From Fragilariopsis cylindrus CCMP1102 (taxonomy: Eukaryota; Bacillariophyta; Bacillariophyceae; Bacillariales; Bacillariaceae): a DNA stretch of 64,000 nucleotides. The stretch spans positions 434,001 through 498,000 of the forward strand of contig FMBT01000292.1 of the NCBI GenBank assembly GCA_900095095.1, read 5' to 3'. Both the position numbers and the translations under genes were made by a program. Below are positions 40,820 to 50,916 of the stretch, piece after piece. The stretch's first letter is position 1. Every line of letters starts with the position of its first letter. The notes under the pieces were generated by a model, which saw only the letters and a program-made list of their open reading frames with translations, did not search any database and was not told the DNA's origin.

Positions 40820-43465
40820 ATGATACGAGATGATGGCTGGCTGGAGTTAGTAGAGATTTCGTCAGTATCATCGAATGGTAGAGCTACAACTCAGAATGCG
40901 AATGAAATATTGGTGGATGATCTTTCATTTCCCGATATAATAAGTGAACGTGAAAATGAAACCGCTCTCCATCTTTTCTTTTCACGAGACGATCACGATG
41001 ACGATCACGGCAATAATAATAATAATGATAATAATGATAATACATCGCTGACTTCGGTTATCGTGCAGTCTTCCGTCCTGCTTAACTTTATCATGAAGGA
41101 GGATATCGGCGATGACTATGAATCATCAACGTCGGTTCTCTTACGTCTCCATCCGGTGCTGTTCTTCTTTTTACATCATGCTACCACCCAAACAAATGGG
41201 AGTAAGGCGAATAAACACCCAGAATACGACAATGAAGTGAATTCTCTTATTAGAGCCGATGATGGAATTCGAGTTCAAATTGCTCCCTTACCTTTCTTGG
41301 GATTTCAATCTTTTGAATTGACAAAAGAAGAAGAACATCAACAAGAACAACATCAAAATCAAAATCAAACGGAACAACAATGCTCTTGGAAATTTCGGCC
41401 TGTAATAATACAGGAGTTGAAAAATTGTAGTCATATTTTTGTATCCTGTGTTTACATAGAAGACGATGAATTGCAAATAGAGAACAAAATAGACGCAACT
41501 ACTACTAATAGATATGATCATAAACTAATGATAGACCAAGCGATCGGTATTGCTCTAGAAGGACGAATAATTAAAGCAGGGTCCGTCCTATTATTGTCAA
41601 CTATATATGGGTATGTGATAGCTAACGTTACGAATATTACCAGTTTTCTTTCAACGACTGATGATGAATTGATAGAAGAATCAAGTACCACCGAGCAGAA
41701 TCGAGATCAAATAACAACAACATATCGCCTTTCTGATAATGTTTTGGACGACTATCACTGTCATATTGAAATTCCACCAGTTCTTTGTGTAGAAAATGAG
41801 AGCAATTTGCAATCATATAGAACAACATCATGGGAACGAGATACACCAGGATATGAAACACTTTTGGGAGAATTGATCAACATCTTTCGTGTTCACGGAG
41901 ATCCTGCTGCGGCTTCTGGGGTGATCTTGGCAGGATGCGCTGGGATAGGCAAGACCCGACTAGCATCTTGTGTAGCACAACATTACAGTGGTCTTAATCA
42001 CAAAGTATACTACTTGTCAATACAAGACTTGATCTTCCAAGCTAGTGTCGAGGCGAATATTTTAGAGAATATTATAGTTCCTAAACTTCGAGGTTGTATT
42101 CTTTGGATCGTAGACGATCTTAACTTGCTAGAAACAGAAGAGGGTAGTGGCGACGAAGTTCGACGCGATGTTGAGACCGTGATGGTTCAAAATGCTTTGG
42201 TCGAGGCGATAGATCGATTTCATCCTCATTGTTGTATACTGGGTATTGCACAGTCCGATTCAAACCTACCTTCAGAACTCACCAAACCCGGTCGTTTCGA
42301 AAAGACAGTACAGATGCTTCAACCGACACAGGTTCAAAGGATTGAAATATGGAAAAATATCCTAGCAAACGATGGATTATCCAATAGTTCTTCTGTAAAT
42401 ACTGATGAATGGATCGTTTCTTTAGCTTCTTCGACAGCTGGTTTTGTTCCAAGAGATTTAGTACGAGTTTATCGAGATGCCAAAACTAGATGCTGGGCGA
42501 GGCAGCAGCGAGAAGATAGCAAAGCAGTCTCTGTATTGTTGGAGAAAGAAGATCTCCGAGAGGCGATCAAATCAGCCATTCCATCACAACTATCGGAATT
42601 AGATGTTATAAAACCAGCAATTTTTGACCACGGGTTGAGCTGGAAGGAAATATACTACAGTAGTTGGCAAGAACTCGGTGGATACTCATTAGTAAAGAAG
42701 CGCGTCTTTCGACAGGTTGTTGCGCCATGGAGAAGTTTTTTGCAAAGTTTGGATGAATCATTGACTGGTGAGATAGAAAAAATCGAAAAGGATTGGTTGA
42801 AACCCCCTCCTGGAGTACTTTTTCATGGAAAATCTGGTACTGGTAAGACCAAATCTGCAATGTGCTTGGCTGCTTCACTTGAATTACCAATAATTCAGGT
42901 TCGAGCTGCTGATCTTTTAGATAAGTGGCTGGGGGGTTCGGAGTCACTATTGCGGTCATTGTTTGCTAGGGCACGTACCGCATCACCTTGTATATTGTTC
43001 TTAGATGAGATTGATTCTATTGCTTGTAATCGGGAAGAGGGTGACAACAATGACGTTTCGTCACGCATTTTGTCAACACTATTGAACGAAATGGATGGAG
43101 TGTCAAGTGACATACAAAAGAGTCGTGTTTTGGTCATTGCATGTACCAATCGTATCGAAAGCATTGATGCAGCGTTGCTGCGTCCTGGTAGGCTGCAAGA
43201 GCACTTTCATATGGACAGTCCTGATGTAAATGACTTGGAGGAAATACTCAGACTTCGATTGGATAAAATCCCAATGAACCGAAATTTTTCATTGGAAGAT
43301 TTAGCTTCTGCACTTTTCGAGAGTAGAGCGACAGGAGCTGATGTTGAAGGGCTTTGCCGTGAAGCAGTATTTATTGCTATGCGGCGTGTCAATTTATCCG
43401 ATGATGACGTATCAGTTTCACAGGAGGATTTTGACTTTGCAATAAGAGAAAGATTTGGCGCATAG
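40820..43465 (+). CDS. Tandem AAA+ ATPase (Afg2/SPATA5L1 or PEX1/PEX6 class)
   Basis: 881 residues from the ATG at 40820. An N-terminal region of about 350 residues with Asn/Asp and Gln tracts precedes two AAA+ modules. D1 has an intact Walker A (GCAGIGKT, about 372) but Walker B reads CILWIVDDLNLL, with Asp in place of the catalytic Glu, and no sensor-1 Asn (LGIAQSDSNL). D2 is canonical: Walker A FHGKSGTGKT, pore loop KWLGGSESLL, Walker B CILFLDEIDSI, LLNEMDGV, sensor 1 ACTNR, arginine finger LLRPGRL. Such type II ATPases are hexameric unfoldases acting on ribosome biogenesis (Afg2-like) or the peroxisomal export complex (PEX1/PEX6). The degenerate D1 and the DDL Walker B recall PEX1; LLNEMDGV and FLDEIDSI recall SPATA5L1. 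I cannot decide between them. A PEX10 gene lies 8 kb away, which is weak evidence. Confidence 0.8.
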   Translation: MIRDDGWLELVEISSVSSNGRATTQNANEILVDDLSFPDIISERENETALHLFFSRDDHDDDHGNNNNNDNNDNTSLTSVIVQSSVLLNFIMKEDIGDDYESSTSVLLRLHPVLFFFLHHATTQTNGSKANKHPEYDNEVNSLIRADDGIRVQIAPLPFLGFQSFELTKEEEHQQEQHQNQNQTEQQCSWKFRPVIIQELKNCSHIFVSCVYIEDDELQIENKIDATTTNRYDHKLMIDQAIGIALEGRIIKAGSVLLLSTIYGYVIANVTNITSFLSTTDDELIEESSTTEQNRDQITTTYRLSDNVLDDYHCHIEIPPVLCVENESNLQSYRTTSWERDTPGYETLLGELINIFRVHGDPAAASGVILAGCAGIGKTRLASCVAQHYSGLNHKVYYLSIQDLIFQASVEANILENIIVPKLRGCILWIVDDLNLLETEEGSGDEVRRDVETVMVQNALVEAIDRFHPHCCILGIAQSDSNLPSELTKPGRFEKTVQMLQPTQVQRIEIWKNILANDGLSNSSSVNTDEWIVSLASSTAGFVPRDLVRVYRDAKTRCWARQQREDSKAVSVLLEKEDLREAIKSAIPSQLSELDVIKPAIFDHGLSWKEIYYSSWQELGGYSLVKKRVFRQVVAPWRSFLQSLDESLTGEIEKIEKDWLKPPPGVLFHGKSGTGKTKSAMCLAASLELPIIQVRAADLLDKWLGGSESLLRSLFARARTASPCILFLDEIDSIACNREEGDNNDVSSRILSTLLNEMDGVSSDIQKSRVLVIACTNRIESIDAALLRPGRLQEHFHMDSPDVNDLEEILRLRLDKIPMNRNFSLEDLASALFESRATGADVEGLCREAVFIAMRRVNLSDDDVSVSQEDFDFAIRERFGA

Positions 43466-43591
43466 CGAGATGCAAAATAACTTATTTAATATACATTTTT
43501 TATACAAATGTCGTCCTACAATATTCATTTATTTACCCATTCTTAACATTAATAAAATAATCCTACTATTTATAGTTCGATGTTTTGAATT

Positions 43592-45850
43592 TTAGATAAC
43601 CCCATCAGATAAATGCAAATTTGGTGTTGGGTCGCCAAGTTCTACTAGTTCTTCTTCGTCAAAAATCTTGGGTAGTACAAATATTCGAATGACCATCAAC
43701 ATACCGATAGCACTGGGAAAGAATATTGCTGTAGATGGATTTTGCTTGAAGGCCCAAAGTCCCATCAAACATAAACTTTGGATTATCGTAAACAGCGCTG
43801 TTCGCTTTCTACCAAGCATACGAATAGGATTATCTTCTAGGAGTCGTTTCTTTTCTACGAATGTGTCACGAATACGTTGCAGGAACGAATTACCTTTCAT
43901 TAATTTTCTTCCTAGAAACAAAAATACACCTGAAACAACGGGAATAGGGATCAAACGAACAAGGGGAAGTAACAGCAACGAGCCTGCAATCATAGCATGA
44001 ACGAGAAAGCCCGTCAGTCGAGTTTCGGTTACATCCACAATTTCAGTTTCTCCGGTTTCAGCGTTATATACACTGTCAGTCAAGGCCTTGACGTGATTCA
44101 TGGATTGCACCGTGGCGCCACACATCCATGGTAGTCCAAGGACAGATAGTACTCCTGTTATCAGACCTAAAGCGACCATATCCAAGTTGTATGCAGCACC
44201 CTTCTTGAGCTTATTATCGGGATTGTTGACAACACGCACACTGATATTTTGATCCATGAAAAATAGAGCAGTGAGTAAAACAGCAGGGAGACTGCAAAGT
44301 AGTTTAACCTTGTTGGGTATGGAATTGATGGCAACAACAAAATTTCGTCCGCCGGCAAGTTGAAATGTATCAGGCACACTCAGAGTCCGTATGTGGAACT
44401 TATCAAAACTAGGAAGACAGTTCAGTCCTGACATGGCACAAAATATTATCACAGGGCCAAAATTCTTAACAAATCGGCGTATCCTTTGGTCGAGGAATTT
44501 ACTTGATTCGAATGATGCAGCTTTGTCAGTTGCCCGATATGTAGTGTACGCCATTGCTAGTGCCACAAAAGGCGTTGTTAAGTTGTGAGGATCAGCTTCT
44601 TCAAAGTTTCTTCTAATGGAAACGACTGCTTCATAAATGAAAGTTACGCTCAACAAGGCATTGAAAATTTCATCCGTAAAGCGAGTGCAATATCGAATCA
44701 ACTGACTTGATCCACCCAAACCAAGAAATGTGAAGAAGAAACTGGCCCAAAGACCTACCCAGGAATATACCGGGAAAAATGGAAGTCCTTTCAAGGTACA
44801 GAATCGGAATAAACCAGATATGAATGCTAATGTAAGTCCAGTGGGAGCGATGAATGCCATTGGTTGACCACAGATGACGGAATACACCATCCCACTGCAA
44901 CCTGCGCTTAAGAGAAATTCAACGACGCCAATGGAGTCATTGGTGATTTGTGATGCAATCGTCCCAAAGCTGATTCCATAGAAAAAAGAACATTAGTACG
45001 CGAAGTTACCATACAATAAATCAGAAAAGTCTTTTCATCATGACAATATTCATATTCTTATAGATTTACTGTCCTAGCGAGCAGTTTCGTCAAAGACTTA
45101 CCTTATTGCCGGCGAAAGGCATGCAAAATACAGAAACAGTACAGCCGGAATTACTTTTTTCATATTTTTGAATCCATCCGTCCAGTCTGATACGTAGCAC
45201 TTTGATCGTCTCTGTATGTCGTGGCTATTTGTATTTGAAAAGATGAGAGAGAGAAAGAACCAAAACACGAAATTATAAGTTTTTGTAATCAATTGTTGAT
45301 GTACAAATATAAGTCAATTTAAATAAGATTATCGTGGGGAAAAAAATTCCCTAACTTACATCATAACCTGTGAAACAGGTTTCGTCAATGGTTTTATCCA
45401 TCGATAGTCTTTCCCACTTCGTTCTTCCATTTCTTCAAAAAAATGTCTTGAAATTCCTAATGTATATGTACTCGTTTTGTCCTGAACGAAATTATTGCTG
45501 CTGCTATTCTCGATACTGTCATTAATACTAATATTGTTAGCATCGTTGCTTGAATATAAATTGGATGATGTGCCATTACTCATATTATCGGATAAATTGT
45601 ATGCGGAGGAGGAAGGGTCGTATGGAACCAAATAATTTCGAACGGAACGTCTTATTGGCCTTGGTGACGACGACGACGACGACGACGACGGTGGTGGACG
45701 CTCCGATTGCCATGAAGATGATGAACTCCGCGATCGCCATCCGGATCTTGTTACAGGTATTATAGGAAGATTAGTTTGAAAAGACAAACATGATGTGAAA
45801 AGGAGAACGATGCAACCTAGCCTGCTGCCATGTTTACCTTCCACTCCCAT
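43592..45850 (-). CDS. SLC4-family bicarbonate/anion transporter with plastid-like presequence
   Basis: Three exons (45850..45360, 45224..45102, 44969..43592), two GT-AG introns of 135 and 132 nt, both phase 2, giving 663 residues. Splicing rebuilds the SLC4 signature: MIHDIQRRSKCYVSDWTDGF, then VLFLYFACLSPAIS/FGTIA, then VEFLLSAGCSGMVYSVICGQ and PMAFIAPTGL. Further membrane segments include GLWASFFFTFLGLG, NFVVAINSIPNKVKLL, LDMVALGLITGVLSVLGLPW, and the last helices LLLLPLVRLIPIPVVSGVFL and FTIIQSLCLMGLW. The first exon supplies a signal peptide, MGVEGKHGSRLGCIVLLFTS then CLS/FQTN, followed by a Ser/Arg/Pro-rich transit-like region. That suggests a plastid membrane location rather than the plasma membrane. 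Role: Na+-dependent or exchange transport of bicarbonate for carbon concentration, inferred from family and targeting. The substrate is not shown by sequence. Confidence 0.88.
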
Positions 45851-46752
45851 AGCTTTTTGGATGACTCGAAAATATAAGGAATCTTTTTGTTTCTTTTTAT
45901 CTTACTTCTTACGACGACGATGTCCAGATATTTTTTATCTCCTCGATCGATGTCGTCTAAATTGCATCTGGTTTTCACTAACTACTGCCTGCTTATCTGA
46001 TACACCCCTCTACTATTCAATATGATGTAGTTGTCTTGTTCGGTGTTACAAATTATTAACAATCGTCAGAATACTATTAGATACTAGTACAATACAAATA
46101 ATAATAGTGGTAACAATTTCAGTCACTTGTCTGTTTGTCTGTTTATTATGATGTATGTTCAATGTTGTCAACCAATAGATATGGTCTCACATTAAACATC
46201 ACGGCACATCATCTGATGAATCATCGAATCAAGGGTGCTACTGGAACATCATCGATTACAAAAAAAATTGAATATCGCCGAATATTCACACCCCCCAACG
46301 AGCGCGCGCGATTCATTTTAACGGCTAAACGTTCGACTCAAAAATATTTGATTCATGAGTTAAATGATGAGTCGAGCCACTCGACTCATTGAGTCGAACG
46401 CTCGACTCAAATACAAATCACAAACCACTACTAGATGTGTAGACTAGATGTTTAGTCTTGTTCATTAGTTTCATAGGTAAATTGAAGGATCACCGCCAAC
46501 TGAAATGAATGTTGGATGAGATATGTATGTATATATACGTGTATAAATATAGGACCTACGTGTATATATATGTCCTATATATATGTATGTATATATATAT
46601 TGAAAGAATGACCACAAATGAAGACTACCAAGATGACACTCAATAGGCATGTGTATAGAAATCAAGTCTATATAATAGACTATTATATAGCAGCTATGGT
46701 TGATGTTTATTTTAATATGCTGCTATTAATTTTTCTTTGCTTCTTATGCCAG
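45851..46752. other. Intergenic with TCGACTCA cluster and TATATG-rich tract
   Basis: 902 bases between the SLC4 5' end and the stop of the Arp6 gene. The interval 46330..46409 holds five TCGACTCA/TGAGTCGA words in alternating orientation, able to fold as nested hairpins. A TATATG/TATACG-rich microsatellite covers 46520..46602. No coding support. Confidence 0.55.
46330..46409. promoter_or_regulatory. Five-copy TCGACTCA palindromic cluster
   Basis: TCGACTCA at 46333, 46381 and 46402, and its complement TGAGTCGA at 46368 and 46390. ATGAGTCGAG (46367..46376) and CTCGACTCAT (46380..46389) form a perfect 10-bp stem with loop CCA. An outer pair CGTTCGACTCA / TGAGTCGAACG encloses it. It lies about 480-560 bases upstream of the SLC4 start. 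The half-site resembles bZIP targets. Function inferred. Confidence 0.4.
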
Positions 46753-47418
46753 TTACACGTACCACCCACCATTTTCAATCAAGAGTTTGTTGTATGCTTT
46801 ACGTTTTGATACGTTCTCCCATTCTTGTCGACTGACACTCCATTTCGTATAGGGTACCTGGTCGAAAAATGCTTTAGCACCCAACCAAGCTCGATCGATG
46901 GGGGAATCTGCTATAAAGATCTTCAGATCATATTCAGTCGGAACAAGGCTTCTCAATTCACGTTGCAGTCGTTCCATCAAATTGGGTAAAAGAGTTACAC
47001 CGCCTACCAAGTACACTGATCGATATAAGGATGGACGGTACGGTTCAGGACAGGATTCAATACTCTGTACGATAGCATATGACAATCCCATCAAGTCGGA
47101 TTGTAATCCAGCATCAATTGGACGAAACAAAACTTCAGGGATAACAAACCTTTCAACTGACAACCTTAACACTTGTTCTTCCTCCTGTTGTTCTCTCTTT
47201 CGACGCTGTTCTTCGGATCGCTGTTGTAACAAACGCTTCCGTTTTTCTTCCATGCTTTCTTCTTCTTCGTCGTCGTCGTCGTTGCTGTTGTTGTTGTTGG
47301 TGGTGGTGTCACAATTCTCGTCGTCGTCGGTATCTCTTTTTCTTTTCTTGTGACCATTTTTTTCTTTAGTACGGTTTTTATTAGCGGTCGGTTTTTCTTT
47401 CATGTCCTCCTCGAAGTC

Positions 47419-47451
<33 letters not shown>

Positions 47452-48780
47452 GTCGCCATCATCATCTTCCTCCTCAAAGTCTTCATCCTCCTCTTCTTCT
47501 TCTTCGTCATCATCGATATCTTCGTCTATTTCCTGCAGTTGTTGTTTCTTTTTCCTTTGTTCTTCCATTTCTAGTTCCTTCTGTAGAGCAAAAGGTAGTC
47601 GTATTTTTCCTTTACTTGTGTTCGTGTAATCAGGCAAGATGAAATCACGATCGTAAAGTCGCCGTCCTGACGGTTTCAGCCTGGCTATTCTCAGGTCCTC
47701 TTCCATATCCATCGATACGTATGAAAGTCGTTCAAAGACATCTCGCATCAGCAGTTCTTGATCCATAAGGTTGTATTGCCTATAGCTCATGTAGTACTTT
47801 AACATATTGATCATGTGTCTTCCTCCCAATGGGATTCGTCGAATCGTGGAAATAATCTTCTTCTTCTCCGCTCCATCATCTGCACCTCGTCTTTCTTCCT
47901 TCTTACCCTCTATAAGTTTATCTTTGAAGGTTGGAACAATCAACGTCGACGACCATCCCAAATCGACAGTACAACTAGTTTTCCACGGTGTGCGAAGGGT
48001 TTGGTCATACGAGGCGCATACACTGGAAATCCCCAGTCCGATATACGATACACCGAAATCTTCCATCCAAATATGAAAGATTTGATCGAGCAAGATACGG
48101 GGACAGTGTGGTGGTAATAATAATATGATGGCCATGCTATGTGCGGGTATAGTCTTTTCGGGTACTATAGATCCTCCATTAATTCCTCCTGCAGCTGCAG
48201 CTGCTAATATTACTTTCTTTTTTGCAGCAGCAGCAGCTGATTTTTTGTTACTACTTGTTGTACTACTACTATTCTTTACTTTCCATCCGAGACATTTGGC
48301 CGTATCTGTATGGGTCGGTACCAAAACACCTAACAAGTCTAGCATACGTTTCCATACTCGTGTTTGATTTTCCAAATTACAAATCATCCCCCGTTCAGTC
48401 GACCGGATTTGAGCCATTAATGAATTAGGATTTTGTACCCGATCCAGTTCGTCACCGACAAGCGTGGTAAATTGATGCATCAAACGAGCCGAAACATTTG
48501 GAAGTGATTGCGGCGGGTTGTCATTGTCCATCCAACCATATTTGATGGTATCACCACCATTATCTACAAGTAATGTACGGGTAGGAGGGAAAGCAATACC
48601 GATAACGTTATTAGTAGACGGTGATGTTCCTTTTTTTGTAGGTTTTGTCTTTATTTTGGGCGTATTCTTCTTCGGCGTCGACGATTTCGCCGTAGTAGTA
48701 GTCGAGGTTGAAGTACGTCGGCGTTTCTTTGCAGTAGCTGTGGTGGACGGTGGATTCTTTTTTGTTTTTTCGGTAGTCAT
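46753..48780 (-). CDS. Actin-related protein 6 (SWR1-type chromatin remodelling subunit)
   Basis: One exon, 675 residues. After a Lys/Thr-rich N-terminus (about 65 residues) the actin fold begins with TLLVDNGGDTIKYGW. It continues with NQTRVWKRMLDLLGV, MAIILLLPPHCPRILLDQIF, TSCTVDLGWSSTLIVP (phosphate loop 2 region), IPLGGRHMINMLKYYMSYRQ, ERFVIPEVLFRPIDAGLQ, SVYLVGGVTLLPNLMERLQR and DSPIDRAWLGAKAFFDQ. The PELLF-type segment and the LTGG-like loop fit Arp6 rather than Arp5 or Arp8. Arp6 helps exchange histone H2A for H2A.Z. The family is normally about 400-430 residues. The excess lies in the N-terminus, an Ala/Lys insertion (about 165-205) and a very long Glu/Asp-Lys stretch (about 410-525), partly encoded by a pure ATC/GAT run at 47420..47450. 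The function of that acidic insertion is unknown. Confidence 0.82.
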
Positions 48781-49882
48781 ATTGAATATTGAAGCTGTAT
48801 TAATTTAGCTATCTCAGTTATATGACACTACCGCAAGCAATGTAAAAGCAATGTTGGGTTGTTTGTTGTTTGTGTCGCCTTTCAGTCTTTCATCTTCGTC
48901 TCTCGATCTCAAATCTCCTCATTTGCCAACTACATACATACTGTAGCATTTCACATTGGACCATGCTATTTTGCGCGCGTAAATTTCCGTTATTCATCAT
49001 TATTTCCCGCGCTGTAATTTTACTTTAAGGTGGTATCATCAGCGTGCGACGAAAATCGCGCTACAACGCGTAAAAGCACGAGGAAAATGCAAATTTAACT
49101 ACCTTGTTCCGTTGACCTAGTACTCTGTCAAAAAATCAAGTTAAGCTATAAACTGGTTACCAGTAGCTTCATCTAATTATAAGGAATCTTTCTATGTCCA
49201 ATTTGATTGGTGTTCAGCGTGTGTACTAGGTGCTGTATAAGTTTGGAACTCAAAAAGTTGGGTTTTAGTCATTTCTTTCCAGAATTCTCCAAAAGTGTTT
49301 ATCACCATCATTTTCGTACCTAGCACCCCAAAGTAGGGCATAGAAATAATCTACATAAAAAGATCTAACTATTCATAGCAGTCCCCATATAAATGGATGC
49401 TTAGGGGTGCTTGTATGAGTGTACGAAAGAGCGCTCCAAAAAATAATTTTGTGTTTGATTTTAAATTTTTGTGTGCTAAACTACACTGCGCTGTACAGTG
49501 TTTTACAAAATAATGCGCAGATTTTAGAAATTCCTCCCTACAGCGCGTATGCACTTAGCGTTGCACGGAGTGCCAGAAATGCCAATCTTTGATTATTTTG
49601 AGTGAAGCGCGCTATTTACTGTTATCGCGCTAATAGGGCCAAAAATTCGCGCTGATCTTGATGATACCACCTTAAGCTTAAAATCTCTCAACATAATATC
49701 TTTTTTATTTTCTCACAATCACGAGAATTACAACAAGACACAAGACATCCATTATCCATTGCCTAATTGCCGATTGCTGTCTGCTGTATCAACTGTGTAT
49801 CTTGTGCTCGCCTCTATTTTCGTAAGCCTCAGCACAATAGAAGAAGAAGAAGAAGTGAATTCAAATCACTCTGCCATAAGGA
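48781..49882. promoter_or_regulatory. Divergent intergenic region with a 650-bp inverted-repeat element
   Basis: 1102 bases between outward genes. Most of it (49025..49675) is an element with inverted ends, listed separately. The remainder, about 240 bases on the Arp6 side and 207 on the esterase side, must hold the promoters. A GAA triplet run lies at 49839..49854. Confidence 0.5.
49025..49675. mobile_element. Non-autonomous inverted-repeat element bounded by TTAA
   Basis: AAGGTGGTATCATCA (49027..49041) recurs as its exact complement TGATGATACCACCTT (49659..49673). TTAA stands at both boundaries (49025..49028 and 49672..49675), either as target duplication or as part of the repeat. CGCG-rich patches lie just inside each arm. 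There is no transposase. It is a second or third element family, distinct from the CTTCCTCC copies. Confidence 0.7.
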
Positions 49883-50680
49883 ATGTACATCCGAAAACCC
49901 ATTGTTCTCTTTGGAGATTCTATAACCCAGTATGCTTATGGTGAAGAACCATCTAAAATAGGTTGGGCAGCTCTACTTAGTGGTTCATATCAACGAAGAG
50001 CTGACGTTTTAAATAGAGGGTTTAGTGGTTACAACACGAGACATGCTCTGGATTTGCTCCCCAAATTATTTCCGAAGAATAGCAACATTGATGTCGATTC
50101 GTCGTCTACGTATTTGCTGCCACTATTTTGTACCGTATTTTTCGGAGCCAACGATGCTGCACTTCCTCCTACACCTACTAACAGTGATAGTGGACGACAA
50201 CATGTACCGAAGGAAGAATATGCAAAAAATCTAGAAAAGATCGTACTGTCAATCAGAGAAAGAACTGGGACTAAAACTAGTGACGATTTATTAATTATTA
50301 TCATCACACCTCCTCCTGTTGATGAGGAAACGTGGAAAACCAAACTTGGCTTATACGATCATTGCGATAGATCAAATCTAATTACTCGTGATTATGGAGA
50401 GGTAGCGAAGACGGTTGGATCATCGCTAGATTGTCCCGTACTAGACACGTGGGAATTATTATGTGGAAACGATCTTGATATATACAAATCTCATTTAAGT
50501 GATGGTCTGCATCTCAGTGATAGTGGAAATCAACTTGTATATGAAGGTCTTATGCAGATAATAAAGGAAAAATTCCCTAACCTTGCACCAGCCGAAGCCA
50601 CTGATGACGATGATGATTCTTGTACGGGAGGAATAAAAGGAATCCAAGCTGAAGAAGCTTTATGGACAGATTTATGCTAG
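49883..50680 (+). CDS. SGNH/GDSL esterase, IAH1-like
   Basis: One exon, 265 residues. Family blocks are intact: block I PIVLFGDSITQYAYG with catalytic Ser, block II RGFSGYNTRHAL with the oxyanion Gly, block III FCTVFFGANDAALP with Asn, and block V HLSDGLHLSDSGNQL with the catalytic Asp-x-x-His. VPKEEYAKNLEKIV and LIIIITPPPVDE are further IAH1-type matches. The yeast relative hydrolyses isoamyl acetate and other short acyl esters, so a small-ester hydrolase is likely; the true substrate is unknown. The C-terminus has a short acidic tail (ATDDDDDSC). No signal peptide is in frame; an open frame upstream with a hydrophobic start is in another phase and begins with TTG, so I leave it out. Divergent from Arp6 across an inverted-repeat element. 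Confidence 0.9.
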   Translation: MYIRKPIVLFGDSITQYAYGEEPSKIGWAALLSGSYQRRADVLNRGFSGYNTRHALDLLPKLFPKNSNIDVDSSSTYLLPLFCTVFFGANDAALPPTPTNSDSGRQHVPKEEYAKNLEKIVLSIRERTGTKTSDDLLIIIITPPPVDEETWKTKLGLYDHCDRSNLITRDYGEVAKTVGSSLDCPVLDTWELLCGNDLDIYKSHLSDGLHLSDSGNQLVYEGLMQIIKEKFPNLAPAEATDDDDDSCTGGIKGIQAEEALWTDLC

Positions 50681-50916
50681 CTTAGTCCATCACCAGGCTC
50701 GTATTCATATTAAATGGAAATAGTAGATTTTGACCAAAAAAATTGCCCACGTATGCTTTTTTTTGCCATCAGCCTAAACAGGTTGCGTTCTCGTTCAAAT
50801 ATGCATGCTATCAATCGATAATTTTACGAGTGTCTTTCATTAATGTTTGGTCTGTATGTACTATAAAAATCTTCCTGAATATAATTAAAGCATTGATTAT
50901 TGTTGTTAGACTACTA

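Noticed and set aside
47166-47629. Poly-Ser, poly-Lys and similar open frames antisense to Arp6
   Set aside because: Shadows of the triplet-repeat acidic insertion of Arp6.
49759-49944. Hydrophobic N-terminus in front of the SGNH esterase
   Set aside because: It starts with TTG, is in a different phase from the esterase, and no GT-AG pair joins them.
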